From: Desulfomicrobium sp.
GTDB lineage: Bacteria > Desulfobacterota > Desulfovibrionia > Desulfovibrionales > Desulfomicrobiaceae
Length of the DNA: 18,423 nucleotides
Assembly (NCBI GenBank): GCA_003542385.1
Contig: DPKT01000060.1
Location: 1 to 18,423 of the forward strand
Direction: 5' to 3'
The notes beneath the pieces were generated by a model. It did no database searches, had not been told where the DNA came from, and was given only the letters and a program-made list of their open reading frames with translations. The position numbers were made by a program, and so were the translations under genes. Shown one piece after another: positions 5,911 through 16,161 of this stretch; position 1 is the first letter of the stretch; every line of letters begins with the position of its first letter.

Positions 5911-7254
5911 CCCGTCCACAACCCCCAGAATTTCCTTTGTCTTTTCCTCCATGAGCGCCCTGTTCCCGCGCGACTCCACATTCAGGCGCAGCACCGGCTC
6001 GGTGTTGGAGGAGCGGAGGTTGAAGCGCCAGTCGGCAAACTCCAGGCTCAGGCCGTCGGTCGTGTCGCGGACCAGGGCTCCCGCGCCGAAGCGCGCCTCC
6101 ACGGCGGCGATGGCGGCCTTGGCGTCCGTGACCCTGCGGTTGATCTCGCCGCTGGCCGGATAGGCGCGCATGGCGTCGTCGACCAGTTCGGCCAGGGACT
6201 TGCCCGTCAGGCAAACCAGTTCGGCCACCAGCAGCCAGGGGATCATGCCTGAGTCGCAGTAGGCGAAGTCGCGGAAATAGTGGTGGGCGCTCATCTCGCC
6301 GCCGTAGACCGCGTCTTCCAGGCGCATGCGCTCCTTGATGAAGGCGTGGCCGGTCTTGGACATGATGGGCCGTCCCCCGGCCGCGCTGACGGCGGCCATG
6401 GTGTTCCAGGTCAGGCGCGGGTCGTGGATGATGCCTGCGCCCGGGTGCTTGCGGGCGAAGGCCTCGCCCAGCAGGCCGACGAGGTAGTAGCCCTCGATGA
6501 AGCGGCCGGTTCCGTCGAAGAAGAAGCAGCGGTCGAAGTCCCCGTCCCAGGCCAGGCCCAAGTCCGCGCCCGTCTCGACCACGGCGCGGGCGGTCATGTC
6601 GCGGCATTCCGGCAGGAGCGGGTTGGGCACGCCGTTGGGGAAATTGCCGTCGGCCTCGTGCAGAATCTTGTGGAAGGTGAAAGGCAGCATGGGTTCCAGC
6701 AGGTCGACGACGGCCCCGGCCCCGCCGTTGCCGGCGTTGACCACGATGGACAGGGGCCGCAGGGCCGACCGGTCGATGTAGGACAGCAGGTGGTCGCGGT
6801 AGCGCTCCCGTACGTCCAGAGACTGTTCACGGCCGATGCGCTCGGCCGCCGGGAACTCGCCGGTCGCCGCCAGATCGCGGATGGCGAAGAGGCCCGTGTC
6901 GCCGCTGACGGGCCTCGAGTCCTCGCGCACGAACTTCATCCCGTTGTAGTCCTTGGGGTTGTGGCTGGCCGTGACCATGATGCCGCCGTCCATGCGCTGA
7001 TCGAAGACGGCGAAGTAGACCTCCTCGGTGCCGCACTCGCCCAGGGCGTAGACGTCCACGCCGGACTCGACGAGCCCGCGGGTCAGGGCCGCGGCCACGG
7101 CCGGGCTGGACAGGCGTATGTCGTGGCCGACCACCACGCGGGACGGCTTGAGCCAGGCGGCGTAGGCCCGGCCGATGCGCCAGGCCAGGTTCTCGTCCAA
7201 TTCGTCGGGCACGCGGCCGCGGATGTCGTAGGCTTTGAAGCAGGAAAGATTCAT
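5902..7254 (-). CDS. manB: Phosphomannomutase (ManB/CpsG type)
   Basis: This 450-residue cytoplasmic enzyme interconverts mannose 6-phosphate and mannose 1-phosphate, feeding GDP-mannose for surface polysaccharides; some relatives also use glucose phosphates. All four alpha-D-phosphohexomutase signatures are present: TASHNP with phosphoserine Ser97, the Mg2+ loop DGDFDR, the sugar-binding GGEMSAHHYF loop and the C-terminal phosphate-binding SNTEPVLRLN. The start CFKAYDIRG is close to E. coli CpsG/ManB, and length is nearly the same. The start at 7254 is supported by GAGGAG (7267-7262) seven bases upstream; an in-frame extension to 7356 lacks this. It is a single gene, divergent from the MFS gene and convergent with the DUF4197 gene. 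No GDP-mannose pyrophosphorylase gene is in view. Confidence 0.94.
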   Translation of the reverse strand: MNLSCFKAYDIRGRVPDELDENLAWRIGRAYAAWLKPSRVVVGHDIRLSSPAVAAALTRGLVESGVDVYALGECGTEEVYFAVFDQRMDGGIMVTASHNPKDYNGMKFVREDSRPVSGDTGLFAIRDLAATGEFPAAERIGREQSLDVRERYRDHLLSYIDRSALRPLSIVVNAGNGGAGAVVDLLEPMLPFTFHKILHEADGNFPNGVPNPLLPECRDMTARAVVETGADLGLAWDGDFDRCFFFDGTGRFIEGYYLVGLLGEAFARKHPGAGIIHDPRLTWNTMAAVSAAGGRPIMSKTGHAFIKERMRLEDAVYGGEMSAHHYFRDFAYCDSGMIPWLLVAELVCLTGKSLAELVDDAMRAYPASGEINRRVTDAKAAIAAVEARFGAGALVRDTTDGLSLEFADWRFNLRSSNTEPVLRLNVESRGNRALMEEKTKEILGVVDGMD

Positions 7255-7357
7255 GCGTCGGCTCCTCGGATAGGGTATGATCGGGCCGTCAGCGGCCGGG
7301 ATCATGGCTAACGGGGCGGAGGCGGCTTGATCAAGAAAAAAGAGCGACTCACCCAAA

Positions 7358-7392
7358 CGTCATCGCGAGCGCAGCGCGGCGATCCATCTTCC
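7358..7392. repeat. Possible REP-like intergenic palindromic repeat unit
   Basis: The sequence from CGTCATCGCGAGCGCAGCGC to GATCCATCTTCC has the form of a widespread intergenic repeat (CGTCATTGCGAGCG...GCAATCC), with ATCGC/GCGAT arms around a GC-rich core. It lies alone between the divergent manB and MFS genes. Only one copy is in the window, so its repeat nature rests on recognition of the pattern, not on copies seen. Confidence 0.4.
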
Positions 7393-7496
7393 ACATCCGC
7401 AGCCAGCGGACCGGCTCAAGTCTGCCGGTTGACTTTTCCCGGGATCGCGCCTTTTCTCTCCTGCGTCGAACCGCATCCGCAAACCCCGGAACCACC

Positions 7497-8705
7497 ATGC
7501 ATCCTTCAGCCTGGACCACCCTGACCCGCCCCCTGCGGCACCGCAACTTCCGCCTCTTCGCCTCGGGGCAGATCATCTCCCTCGTCGGCACCTGGGTCCA
7601 GAACGTGTCCGAGGCCTGGCTCGTGTACCGGCTGACGGGATCGAGCGCCGCCCTGGGCCTGGTTCGCTTCGCGGGGCTGGCGCCCATCTTCGTCCTGGCC
7701 CTGGTGGGCGGGGACTGGGCCGACCGCGCCAACCGCCGCGCCATCCTCATCGGGACCCAGACCGCGGCCATGATCCTGGCCTTCATCCTGGCCGCCCTGT
7801 GCTTCACGGAACAGGCCCGGGTCTGGATCATCGTCCTGCTGGCGGCCATGCTCGGAGTGGTCAACGCCATCGACAACCCCACCCGCCAGTCCTTCGTGGT
7901 CGAGATGGTCGGCAAGGAGGACCTGCCCAGCGCCATCGGCTTCAACTCCTCCATGTTTCACACGGCCCGCATCATCGGCCCCGGCGTGGCCGGGGCGCTG
8001 CTGGCCACCGTCGGGGAGGCCTGGTGCTTCACCCTGAACGGCCTGTCTTTCCTGGCCGTCATCGCCTGCCTGGCCCTCATGCGCCTGCCCGACACGCCCA
8101 GGCCCGCGCCGCAGGGGCAATTCCTGTCCCGCATCAAGGCAGGCGTCGCCTTTGCCTGGACGAACCCTGCCATCCGGAGCCTCCTGGCCCTGGTGGCCGT
8201 GACCAGCCTCTTCGGCTCCTCCTTTCTGGTGCTCATGCCCGTGGTGGCCCGGGAAGTCCTCGGACGCGGGGCCGACGGCTACAGCCTGCTCATGACCGCC
8301 GCCGGGGTGGGCAGCCTCATGGGCGCCCTCATCCTGACCATGCGCCGGAACACGGGCCTGTGGGTCCTGCGGTCCGTGGCCTCCCTGGCCTTCGGCCTGA
8401 CGCTGGTCCTCTTCTCGTTCTCGACGGTCTTCTGGCTGTCGATCCTGCTGGCAGTGCCCGCGGGGCTGTTCATGATCCTGCTCATGGCCACGTCCAACAC
8501 CCTGGTGCAGACCCTCACACCCGACGAGATGCGCGGCCGGGTCATGGCACTTTTCGCCATGATGTTCATGGGCATGTCGCCCTTCGGCTCCCTCGGCGCG
8601 GGTCTGACGGCCGAGTTCATCGGCGTCGGGCCCACCCTGGGCCTGTGCGGCGCGGTCTGCCTCGCCGCCGGGATCTTCCTGGGGCGCAGACGCAGGGACA
8701 GCTGA
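7497..8705 (+). CDS. MFS transporter, EntS/MFS_3-like exporter
   Basis: The 402-residue inner-membrane protein has about 12 hydrophobic segments. Between helices 2 and 3 it carries GDWADRANRRAIL, the MFS loop motif G-x-x-x-D-R-x-x-R-R. The opening LRHRNFRLFASGQIISLVGTW, the NPTRQSFVVEMV segment and the matching loop MRGRVMALFAMMFMGMSPFGSL in the C-half are typical of the group that includes the enterobactin exporter EntS. Members export siderophores, drugs or small metabolites using the proton gradient. The ATG at 7497 is preceded only by a weak CCGGA. It stands alone, with no siderophore synthesis gene nearby, so the substrate is unknown. Linking it with the distant TonB locus would be speculation. 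Confidence 0.9.
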   Translation: MHPSAWTTLTRPLRHRNFRLFASGQIISLVGTWVQNVSEAWLVYRLTGSSAALGLVRFAGLAPIFVLALVGGDWADRANRRAILIGTQTAAMILAFILAALCFTEQARVWIIVLLAAMLGVVNAIDNPTRQSFVVEMVGKEDLPSAIGFNSSMFHTARIIGPGVAGALLATVGEAWCFTLNGLSFLAVIACLALMRLPDTPRPAPQGQFLSRIKAGVAFAWTNPAIRSLLALVAVTSLFGSSFLVLMPVVAREVLGRGADGYSLLMTAAGVGSLMGALILTMRRNTGLWVLRSVASLAFGLTLVLFSFSTVFWLSILLAVPAGLFMILLMATSNTLVQTLTPDEMRGRVMALFAMMFMGMSPFGSLGAGLTAEFIGVGPTLGLCGAVCLAAGIFLGRRRRDS

Positions 8706-8839
8706 TTCCGCAAAACTCCCCACCCCCTGCGACGGGCGCGAACGTCCCCACCGCGGTGCGCGTCTCTGCCCCGGAGTCGCGCCGAATCCGGGCAATTCGC
8801 CCTGTGTCCGCTTTTCTTCACCCAAAACATGTTTTCGGC

Positions 8840-8868
8840 TTGTGGACAGCCATAAAATCAGATATGTT
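8840..8868 (+). promoter_or_regulatory. Possible promoter of the D-lactate dehydrogenase gene
   Basis: TTGTGG (8840-8845), 17 bases, then TATGTT (8863-8868) would start transcription near 8875 and leave a leader that keeps the ribosome site. A better -10 match, TATAAT at 8885-8890, would start transcription inside the Shine-Dalgarno sequence and has no -35 partner, so it is less likely to be used. Confidence 0.3.
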
Positions 8869-8871
8869 TAT

Positions 8872-8886
8872 TAAGAATTATTCTTA
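8872..8886. promoter_or_regulatory. 15-bp perfect palindrome, Fur/PerR-like operator candidate
   Basis: TAAGAAT-T-ATTCTTA is a perfect 7-1-7 inverted repeat in an AT-rich island, six bases upstream of the GGAGG (8893-8897) of the D-lactate dehydrogenase gene. The 7-1-7 form, and five of seven half-site bases shared with the PerR consensus TTATAATnATTATAA, suggest a Fur-superfamily site. The regulator is inferred; only the palindrome is seen. Confidence 0.5.
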
Positions 8887-8901
8887 TAATACGGAGGTCC
8901 C

Positions 8902-11715
<2,814 letters not shown>

Positions 11716-11720
11716 CCCGA

Positions 11721-11765
11721 AACGCCCCGCAGGCTCTGGCCTGCGGGGCGTTCCGCGCTTTTCTT
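11721..11765 (+). terminator. Strong terminator of the D-lactate dehydrogenase gene
   Basis: AACGCCCCGCAGGC (11721-11734) and GCCTGCGGGGCGTT (11739-11752) form a perfect 14-bp stem with loop TCTG, followed by CCGCGCTTTTCTT. The T run is short and delayed, but the stem is very stable and begins five bases after the stop. Confidence 0.8.
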
Positions 11766-11842
11766 CCTGTGCCGGACCGTGAGTATTAGGACACCGGTTG
11801 CGGGCCGTATGCCGGCCTGTTACAGATGAGCATCCTATTTTC

Positions 11843-11869
11843 TGCGTACGTGCCGCAGCGGCATACGCA
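11843..11869 (+). other. Leader hairpin upstream of the TlpA-like gene
   Basis: TGCGTA (11843-11848) pairs with TACGCA (11864-11869), and TGCCG (11851-11855) with CGGCA (11859-11863), giving an 11-bp stem with a two-base CG bulge and a CAG loop. No T run follows, so it is not an intrinsic terminator. It lies 52 bases before the start codon and could shape mRNA stability or bind a protein as DNA or RNA. Confidence 0.45.
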
Positions 11870-11921
11870 CAACCATCTGCATGCGGCCCGCCTCGGGCCC
11901 GTGCCCTTCACGGAGTCCATC

Positions 11922-12512
11922 ATGCGCCTCGGCATCATTCTTCTCGGCCTGCTCCTGTCCTTCCTCGCGGGAAGCGCGCTGGCCATGGAAGCATCGGAAA
12001 GCCCCTCTTCGCACCCCCTGCCTGCGGGAAGCGTCATGCCCGACCTGCAATTGCGGGGCGAACTGGCCCCCGAACACCTCAAGCACCTGGGATTGACCGG
12101 CGCGGAGCCCCACAGTCTTTCGAGCATCCGGGCGAAGACCGTCATTCTCGTGGCCTTCAGCATGTACTGCCCCCACTGCCAGCGCGAGGCGCCGGTCCTC
12201 AACGAGCTGAACGCCCTGATCGAGAGCCGTGGCCTCTCCGCAGACGTGAAACTCATCGGCGTGGGCATCGGCAATTCGGATTTCGAGGTGCAGGTTTTCC
12301 GGGACAAGTACGCCGTGACCTTCCCCCTGTTCTCGGACCCCGATTTCAAGGTCAACAAGGAAATCGGCGAGGTCGGCACGCCCTTCTTCTATGTCCTCGA
12401 CCTCGATGCGCAGAAGAAGGAAATCATCGTCGCCGATACCCTGCTCGGCCGCATGGAATCCGCCTCCTCGTTTCTGGACCATGCCCTGAAAGCGAGCAAC
12501 GCCGCGAGGTAG
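11922..12512 (+). CDS. Exported TlpA-like thioredoxin-fold protein (CPHC)
   Basis: The product has 196 residues. GGAG (11912-11915) six bases upstream sets the start at 11922. A signal peptide (LGIILLGLLLSFLAGSALA, cleavage near residue 21) sends it to the periplasm. The thioredoxin fold is marked by VILVAFSMYCPHCQREAPVL with redox Cys83 and Cys86, and by the cis-proline segment GEVGTPFFYVLD. An N-terminal extension (about 35-70) precedes the fold, as in TlpA/ResA relatives. The CPHC pair resembles DsbA more than the CEPC of ResA, but the overall form is TlpA/redoxin. Such proteins reduce or shuffle disulfides outside the membrane. The next gene, a peroxiredoxin, starts four bases past the stop, so this protein may be its reductant; that partnership is inferred. 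No membrane partner of the CcdA/DsbD type is in view. Confidence 0.85.
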   Translation: MRLGIILLGLLLSFLAGSALAMEASESPSSHPLPAGSVMPDLQLRGELAPEHLKHLGLTGAEPHSLSSIRAKTVILVAFSMYCPHCQREAPVLNELNALIESRGLSADVKLIGVGIGNSDFEVQVFRDKYAVTFPLFSDPDFKVNKEIGEVGTPFFYVLDLDAQKKEIIVADTLLGRMESASSFLDHALKASNAAR

Positions 12513-12516
12513 ACCC

Positions 12517-13128
12517 ATGTCACGACATCTCATCCCCTTCCTTCTCGCCGCGGTTCTGCTCTGCGGCGCACCGCTCACCGCCATGGCCCAGGGCTCGGGC
12601 ATCCCCAAGAACCATCTCTTCGAGGTGGGCGAACTGAAGCCGCTGGACAGCACCCTGAAAGTCAAGATCGGAGACCCGGCCCCGGACTTCAGCCTGCGGA
12701 CCATCGACGGAGGCACGATCAGCCTGGCCCAGTTCCGCGGGAAGAAAAACGTGGCCCTGTCCTTCGTGCCTGCGGCCTGGACCCCGGTCTGCTCGGGGCA
12801 GTGGCCCGGCTACAACATCGTGCAGGACCTGTTCGACCAGACCGACACGCAGCTCGTCGGCGTGAGCGTGGACAACGTGCCGACCCTGCACGCCTGGGTA
12901 CAGGAAATGGGCGGCGTGTGGTTCCCGGTGGCCTCGGACTTCTTCCCCCACGGCAGGCTGGCCGACGCCCTGGGCATCCTGCGCTCGACGGGCGAGGCCG
13001 AGCGGTCGCTTTTTCTGATCGATAAGCAGGGCATCATCCGCTACATCGACGTGCACGACATAAACTCCCGGCCCGATCTGGGCCCCCTGGTCAAGGCCAT
13101 GCAAGAGCTCAAGAAGGCACAGAACTGA
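12517..13128 (+). CDS. Exported peroxiredoxin (AhpC/TSA family, AhpE-like, 1-Cys)
   Basis: The 203-residue product has a signal peptide (LIPFLLAAVLLCGAPLTAMA, cleavage after Ala24) and a peroxiredoxin fold: IGDPAPDFSLRTIDGGTISL, the catalytic PAAWTPVC (P-x3-T-x2-C) with peroxidatic Cys92, GVSVDNVPTLHAW, and SLFLIDKQGIIRYIDV. Family members reduce H2O2 and organic peroxides. Cys92 is the only cysteine of the mature protein, so there is no resolving Cys and an outside thiol donor is needed. The neighbouring TlpA-like protein is the natural candidate. Cys16 lies in the signal core without a lipobox, so this is not a lipoprotein. The four-base spacing and a GAGG overlapping the previous stop show co-transcription and likely coupling. 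Most bacterial peroxiredoxins are cytoplasmic, which makes the export notable. Confidence 0.87.
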   Translation: MSRHLIPFLLAAVLLCGAPLTAMAQGSGIPKNHLFEVGELKPLDSTLKVKIGDPAPDFSLRTIDGGTISLAQFRGKKNVALSFVPAAWTPVCSGQWPGYNIVQDLFDQTDTQLVGVSVDNVPTLHAWVQEMGGVWFPVASDFFPHGRLADALGILRSTGEAERSLFLIDKQGIIRYIDVHDINSRPDLGPLVKAMQELKKAQN

Positions 13129-13217
13129 CGGGCTCGACGCATTCCCCGTCAACGGGCACGCTGTTTCAGCTCCGGAAGACGGGCCCGGCCACGCAACCTG
13201 CAGCACGGAGGAACATC

Positions 13218-13733
13218 ATGGAACTTCTCGACGCGATCCACACGCGGCGCAGCATCCGCAAATACACCGACACGCCCGTGGACGAAGTGATGATCGAAAC
13301 CGTCCTCCGCGCCGGCATGGCCGCGCCTTCGGCCGGCAACCAGCAGCCGTGGCGTTTCGTCGTGATCACGGACAGGGCGCGGCTCGAAGCGATTCCCACC
13401 TTCCACCCCTACGCCAAGATGGTCGCCCAGGCCCCCTTGGCCATCCTCGCCTGCGGCGACCCCGACGGCAAGAAATGGCCGACCTTCTGGGTACAGGACC
13501 TGAGCGCCGCCACCCAGAACATGCTCCTGGCCGCCCGCGGCCTGGGGCTCGGAACCGTATGGGTCGGCATCTACCCGGAGCAGGACCGCATGGACGGCTT
13601 CCGCAGGCTCTTTGGCCTCCCCGACCATATCCTTCCCTTCTCCCTCGTCCCCCTGGGCTGGCCCGCGACACCATTCGAGGCCCTGGACCGATTCCGGCCG
13701 GAGCTTGTGCACCGGGAAATCTGGGGCGGCTAA
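13218..13733 (+). CDS. Nitroreductase family FMN oxidoreductase
   Basis: The 171-residue cytoplasmic protein has the family layout: MELLDAIHTRRSIRKYTDTP with the FMN-phosphate-binding R-R-S-x-R, then MAAPSAGNQQPWRFVVI, a central SAATQNMLLAARGLGLGTVW helix and a short LVPLGWPATPF end. Length is typical of the compact group. Members reduce nitroaromatics, quinones or flavins with NAD(P)H; some act in other roles, so the substrate is open. CGGAGGA (13205-13211) supports the start. It lies 89 bases downstream of the peroxiredoxin on the same strand with no terminator seen between, so it may be read from the same promoter as the redox pair. Confidence 0.9.
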   Translation: MELLDAIHTRRSIRKYTDTPVDEVMIETVLRAGMAAPSAGNQQPWRFVVITDRARLEAIPTFHPYAKMVAQAPLAILACGDPDGKKWPTFWVQDLSAATQNMLLAARGLGLGTVWVGIYPEQDRMDGFRRLFGLPDHILPFSLVPLGWPATPFEALDRFRPELVHREIWGG

Positions 13734-13797
13734 CAGGAACGGATTCCGCGATCCCTTGCGGAAACGCGGGACCCGGATGGCTGTCGTCCGCACTGCC

Positions 13798-15993
13798 TCA
13801 GAACTCGAGCCCCACGCTGAAGACCGCCGTGAACGGCGCCCCGACATAGTAGCCCGCCCCGCCTTCCCGGGTGTCGTCGGAGGCGTTGATCATGGACACA
13901 TATTCCGTATTGAAGAGGTTGTAGAGATCGAGGGACAAGCGGATGCCGTCTGCGAAATCCAGGTCCCTGTGGACGTACTTCACGCTCAGGTCCCCGACCA
14001 CGTAGTCGTCGACCCGCTCCTCGTGCTCCACGTCACCGTGGCGCTCGCCCATGTAACGCACGCTCGGGACGACCTCGAAACCCATGTATTTCCAGACCAG
14101 GCCGGCCTTGACCATCCACTGCGGGGTGTCCACGACCTGCTCGCCCTCGGCTTCGAGGGTGCTGCCCTGGTAGGTCAGGTCGTCGGCGTAGGTCAGGCGC
14201 GTGTATGACGGGTTGACGAAGACCGTCAGATCCTTGGTCGCATAGATGTTGGACTCCACTTCCACGCCGTAACCCGTGGCCTCACCCACGTTCTGGGCAT
14301 AGCTCTCGCCGACGCGCGGGTCGTAGACCGTCGTCAGCAGGTTGTCGTGTATTGAGTAGAACACAACCGGTGTGATGTCGAAACGTTCGCCGGTGATGCG
14401 CAGGCCCAGTTCGAAATTGTCCGAGGTCTCCATGTCGTAGCCGTCGAACAGTTCCTCCAGGGTCACGCCCGCGGCCTGGAACTTGGCCCGCTTGGAATTG
14501 TACAGGTTGATCAGCGGCACGTACGAATACGGCCGGATATGGCTGCGGCCGTAGCTGGCGTAAGGCTGGAAGGTCTCGTTCAGGGTCAGGCTCACGCCGG
14601 CGCTGGGCAGCCAGACGTCGTAGACGCGCGAGTCGCGGGCCAGGTCCGGAGCTTCGGTCAGGACGCCGGCCACGGAGGTGTAGCCCTTGCTGGCCGGTTC
14701 GTCGTAGCGGAAATACTTGAGGCCGACCTGCCAGTCCAGGATGCCCGCAGCCCCGGCCAGAGTGGCAAAGGGACTGTTCACGTAGCCGTTGCCGTCGTTC
14801 TCGGTGCGGATGCTGTGGTTGATGAATTCCCCGCTGGTCGGATGGAAGATGTCCGTGTTGATCTGCATGTCGCCGGACTCGAAGAGATGCCCGACCGACA
14901 GGCGGGCAAGCTGCAGGTCCGTATCCAGTTGCGAGAGCAGGCCGAGGCGCTCGATGTCGCGCATGCGCTTCTGCACGACGCCGCCCTGGGAAGCCATGCC
15001 CTGGTAGATGTCGGCGTTCTCAACGGAGTAGTAGGGCTTGAAGGTCGCCTTGAAGGTCTCGTTGAAGGTGAAGGGGATGACGGCCAGGATATCCGTGTTC
15101 TCGTGCTCCGCCCTGTTGTTTTCGTAATAGAGGATGTCCTGCCCCTTCACGCCGGTCAGGGACTCGTTGAAGTCCGCCCGATAGTTCCCGTGCAGGTCAC
15201 GGATGTCGTCGTAACCGAGAGATCGGTAGAGGTCCTGCTCCACATGATTGTGGTTGACCCAGACCCGGATGGAATCCTCCCCGCGCCAGGGCTGGTCGAC
15301 CATGAAATTCGCGTTCACGCGCGGCCCCAGATCGCCGGGGCCCTTCCATTTCTCGGCGTCGGTCCAGGAGGCCGAAGCGCTGAAGGCCGTGTCCGAGGGC
15401 CACAGCCGCCCGCTGTCCACCCGCGAGAAGGCCCGGCTGTAGGCGTTGCCACCCACGGAGAGATTCAGGTCCAGCCCCGGTTCCTCCTCGGGCCAGCGTG
15501 GCCGCAGTTCCACGGCGCCCCCGCGCGCCCCTACGCCCGTGCCCAGGCCGGCCGGGATGGCGCCCTTGTAGATGGCGAGGCTCTCGAAATTCTCCATGTC
15601 ATAGATGTACTCACGCGGCCCCATGGGGTTGCCGCCCCAGTTGGGCACCCCCTCCACCGTCATGGAACCCAGAAACCCACGTACGCCGCGTACACGGGTG
15701 TTCTTCTGCTCGGCCGCCAGGCCAAAGGGGTCGACGCTCTCCACCTGCACGCCCGGCAAGGCACCCATGGCCTCGAACACGCTGGTCTCGGCCCTGGTCC
15801 CTGACAACTTCAGGCCGCTGCGGGTGATCTCCGTGCCCGTGTAGACCTGCTCGTTGGTCTGACGCGTGGGAGTGACCAGCTTCTCCCCCACCACAGTCAT
15901 TTCTTCCAGAACGGCTTCCCCTTCCCCGGCCCAGGCGCCTCCCGCCAGCGCCACGACAACGCACAGCGCCGCCGCCAAACTCCGAACACCCAT
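13798..15993 (-). CDS. TonB-dependent outer-membrane receptor
   Basis: The product has 731 residues. Start 15993 is chosen because AAGGAGGG (16005-15998) sits just upstream; an in-frame extension to 16032 runs through the AT-rich leader. It has a signal peptide (VRSLAAALCVVVALAGGAWA), a TonB box (EEMTVVGEK, about residues 30-38), and a plug domain about 45-170 with VFEAMGALPGVQVESVDPFG, NTRVRGVRGFLGSMTVEGVP, SLAIYKGAIPAGLG and GARGGAVELRPR. A 22-strand barrel follows, with family blocks SLTLNETFQPYASYGRSHIR, NFELGLRI, VNPSYTRLTYADDL and the C-terminal FTAVFSVGLEF ending in Phe. Such receptors take up metal chelates, heme, corrinoids or other scarce solutes using TonB energy. It lies downstream of the FecCD/FecE/FmdE operon on the same strand, past a terminator, and so is likely its outer-membrane partner. 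The ligand cannot be read from sequence. Confidence 0.95.
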   Translation of the reverse strand: MGVRSLAAALCVVVALAGGAWAGEGEAVLEEMTVVGEKLVTPTRQTNEQVYTGTEITRSGLKLSGTRAETSVFEAMGALPGVQVESVDPFGLAAEQKNTRVRGVRGFLGSMTVEGVPNWGGNPMGPREYIYDMENFESLAIYKGAIPAGLGTGVGARGGAVELRPRWPEEEPGLDLNLSVGGNAYSRAFSRVDSGRLWPSDTAFSASASWTDAEKWKGPGDLGPRVNANFMVDQPWRGEDSIRVWVNHNHVEQDLYRSLGYDDIRDLHGNYRADFNESLTGVKGQDILYYENNRAEHENTDILAVIPFTFNETFKATFKPYYSVENADIYQGMASQGGVVQKRMRDIERLGLLSQLDTDLQLARLSVGHLFESGDMQINTDIFHPTSGEFINHSIRTENDGNGYVNSPFATLAGAAGILDWQVGLKYFRYDEPASKGYTSVAGVLTEAPDLARDSRVYDVWLPSAGVSLTLNETFQPYASYGRSHIRPYSYVPLINLYNSKRAKFQAAGVTLEELFDGYDMETSDNFELGLRITGERFDITPVVFYSIHDNLLTTVYDPRVGESYAQNVGEATGYGVEVESNIYATKDLTVFVNPSYTRLTYADDLTYQGSTLEAEGEQVVDTPQWMVKAGLVWKYMGFEVVPSVRYMGERHGDVEHEERVDDYVVGDLSVKYVHRDLDFADGIRLSLDLYNLFNTEYVSMINASDDTREGGAGYYVGAPFTAVFSVGLEF

Positions 15994-16016
15994 GACACCC
16001 TCCTTAGAATACCTAT

Positions 16017-16031
16017 ATTGTAATAATAACA
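16017..16031 (-). promoter_or_regulatory. AT-rich dyad and -10 candidate of the TonB receptor gene
   Basis: On the reverse strand TGTTAT-T-ATTACA (16031-16019) is an imperfect 6-1-6 dyad (TGTnATnATnACA), overlapping TACAAT (16022-16017), a five-of-six -10 match. Transcription would begin near 16010, just ahead of AAGGAGGG. No good -35 box is seen, so an activator may be needed. The geometry fits a Fur/Zur-type box; that assignment is inference. Confidence 0.4.
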
Positions 16032-16121
16032 TAATGTAGATACTTTTTTATTTTTCGTAGCACTTGCGGGCGCACCCGCCCACACGACACCCGAACGGTC
16101 CGCCTTTCGACGCGCCGCACT

Positions 16122-16157
16122 GAAAAACACGACTCGGTGGGGCGGACTGCCCCGCCG
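16122..16157 (-). terminator. Terminator of the fecCD-fecE-fmdE operon
   Basis: On the reverse strand CGGCGGGGC (16157-16149) pairs with GCCCCACCG (16143-16135), with one mismatch and a five-base loop. GAGTCGTG and five T (16127-16123) follow. It begins five bases after the fmdE stop and separates the operon from the TonB receptor gene. Confidence 0.65.
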
Positions 16158-16161
16158 GGGA

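Noticed and set aside
8885..8890. Perfect TATAAT before the D-lactate dehydrogenase gene
   Set aside because: Transcription would start inside the Shine-Dalgarno sequence and no -35 box is correctly spaced; part of it belongs to the palindrome.
13127..13150. GACGGG/CCCGTC dyad after the peroxiredoxin stop
   Set aside because: The loop is 12 bases, the stem six and no T run follows, so I do not separate the nitroreductase gene from the redox pair on this basis.
13744..13763. TTCCGC...GCGGAA inverted repeat between the convergent nitroreductase and TonB receptor genes
   Set aside because: A six-bp stem with an eight-base loop and no T run is too weak to call a terminator, although its location is suggestive.
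14539..15804. Forward-strand open frame opposite the TonB receptor gene
   Set aside because: Antisense shadow without a ribosome site or family features; the reverse frame has the plug and barrel motifs.
16066..16079. GCGGG-CGCA-CCCGC hairpin in the TonB receptor leader
   Set aside because: Five-bp stem; the reverse strand continues into A-rich, not T-rich, sequence, so it is not an intrinsic terminator for either direction.
15994..16121. Cobalamin riboswitch before the TonB receptor gene
   Set aside because: The leader is short, AT-rich near the gene, and lacks a recognisable B12-box; nothing else in it has the riboswitch core.
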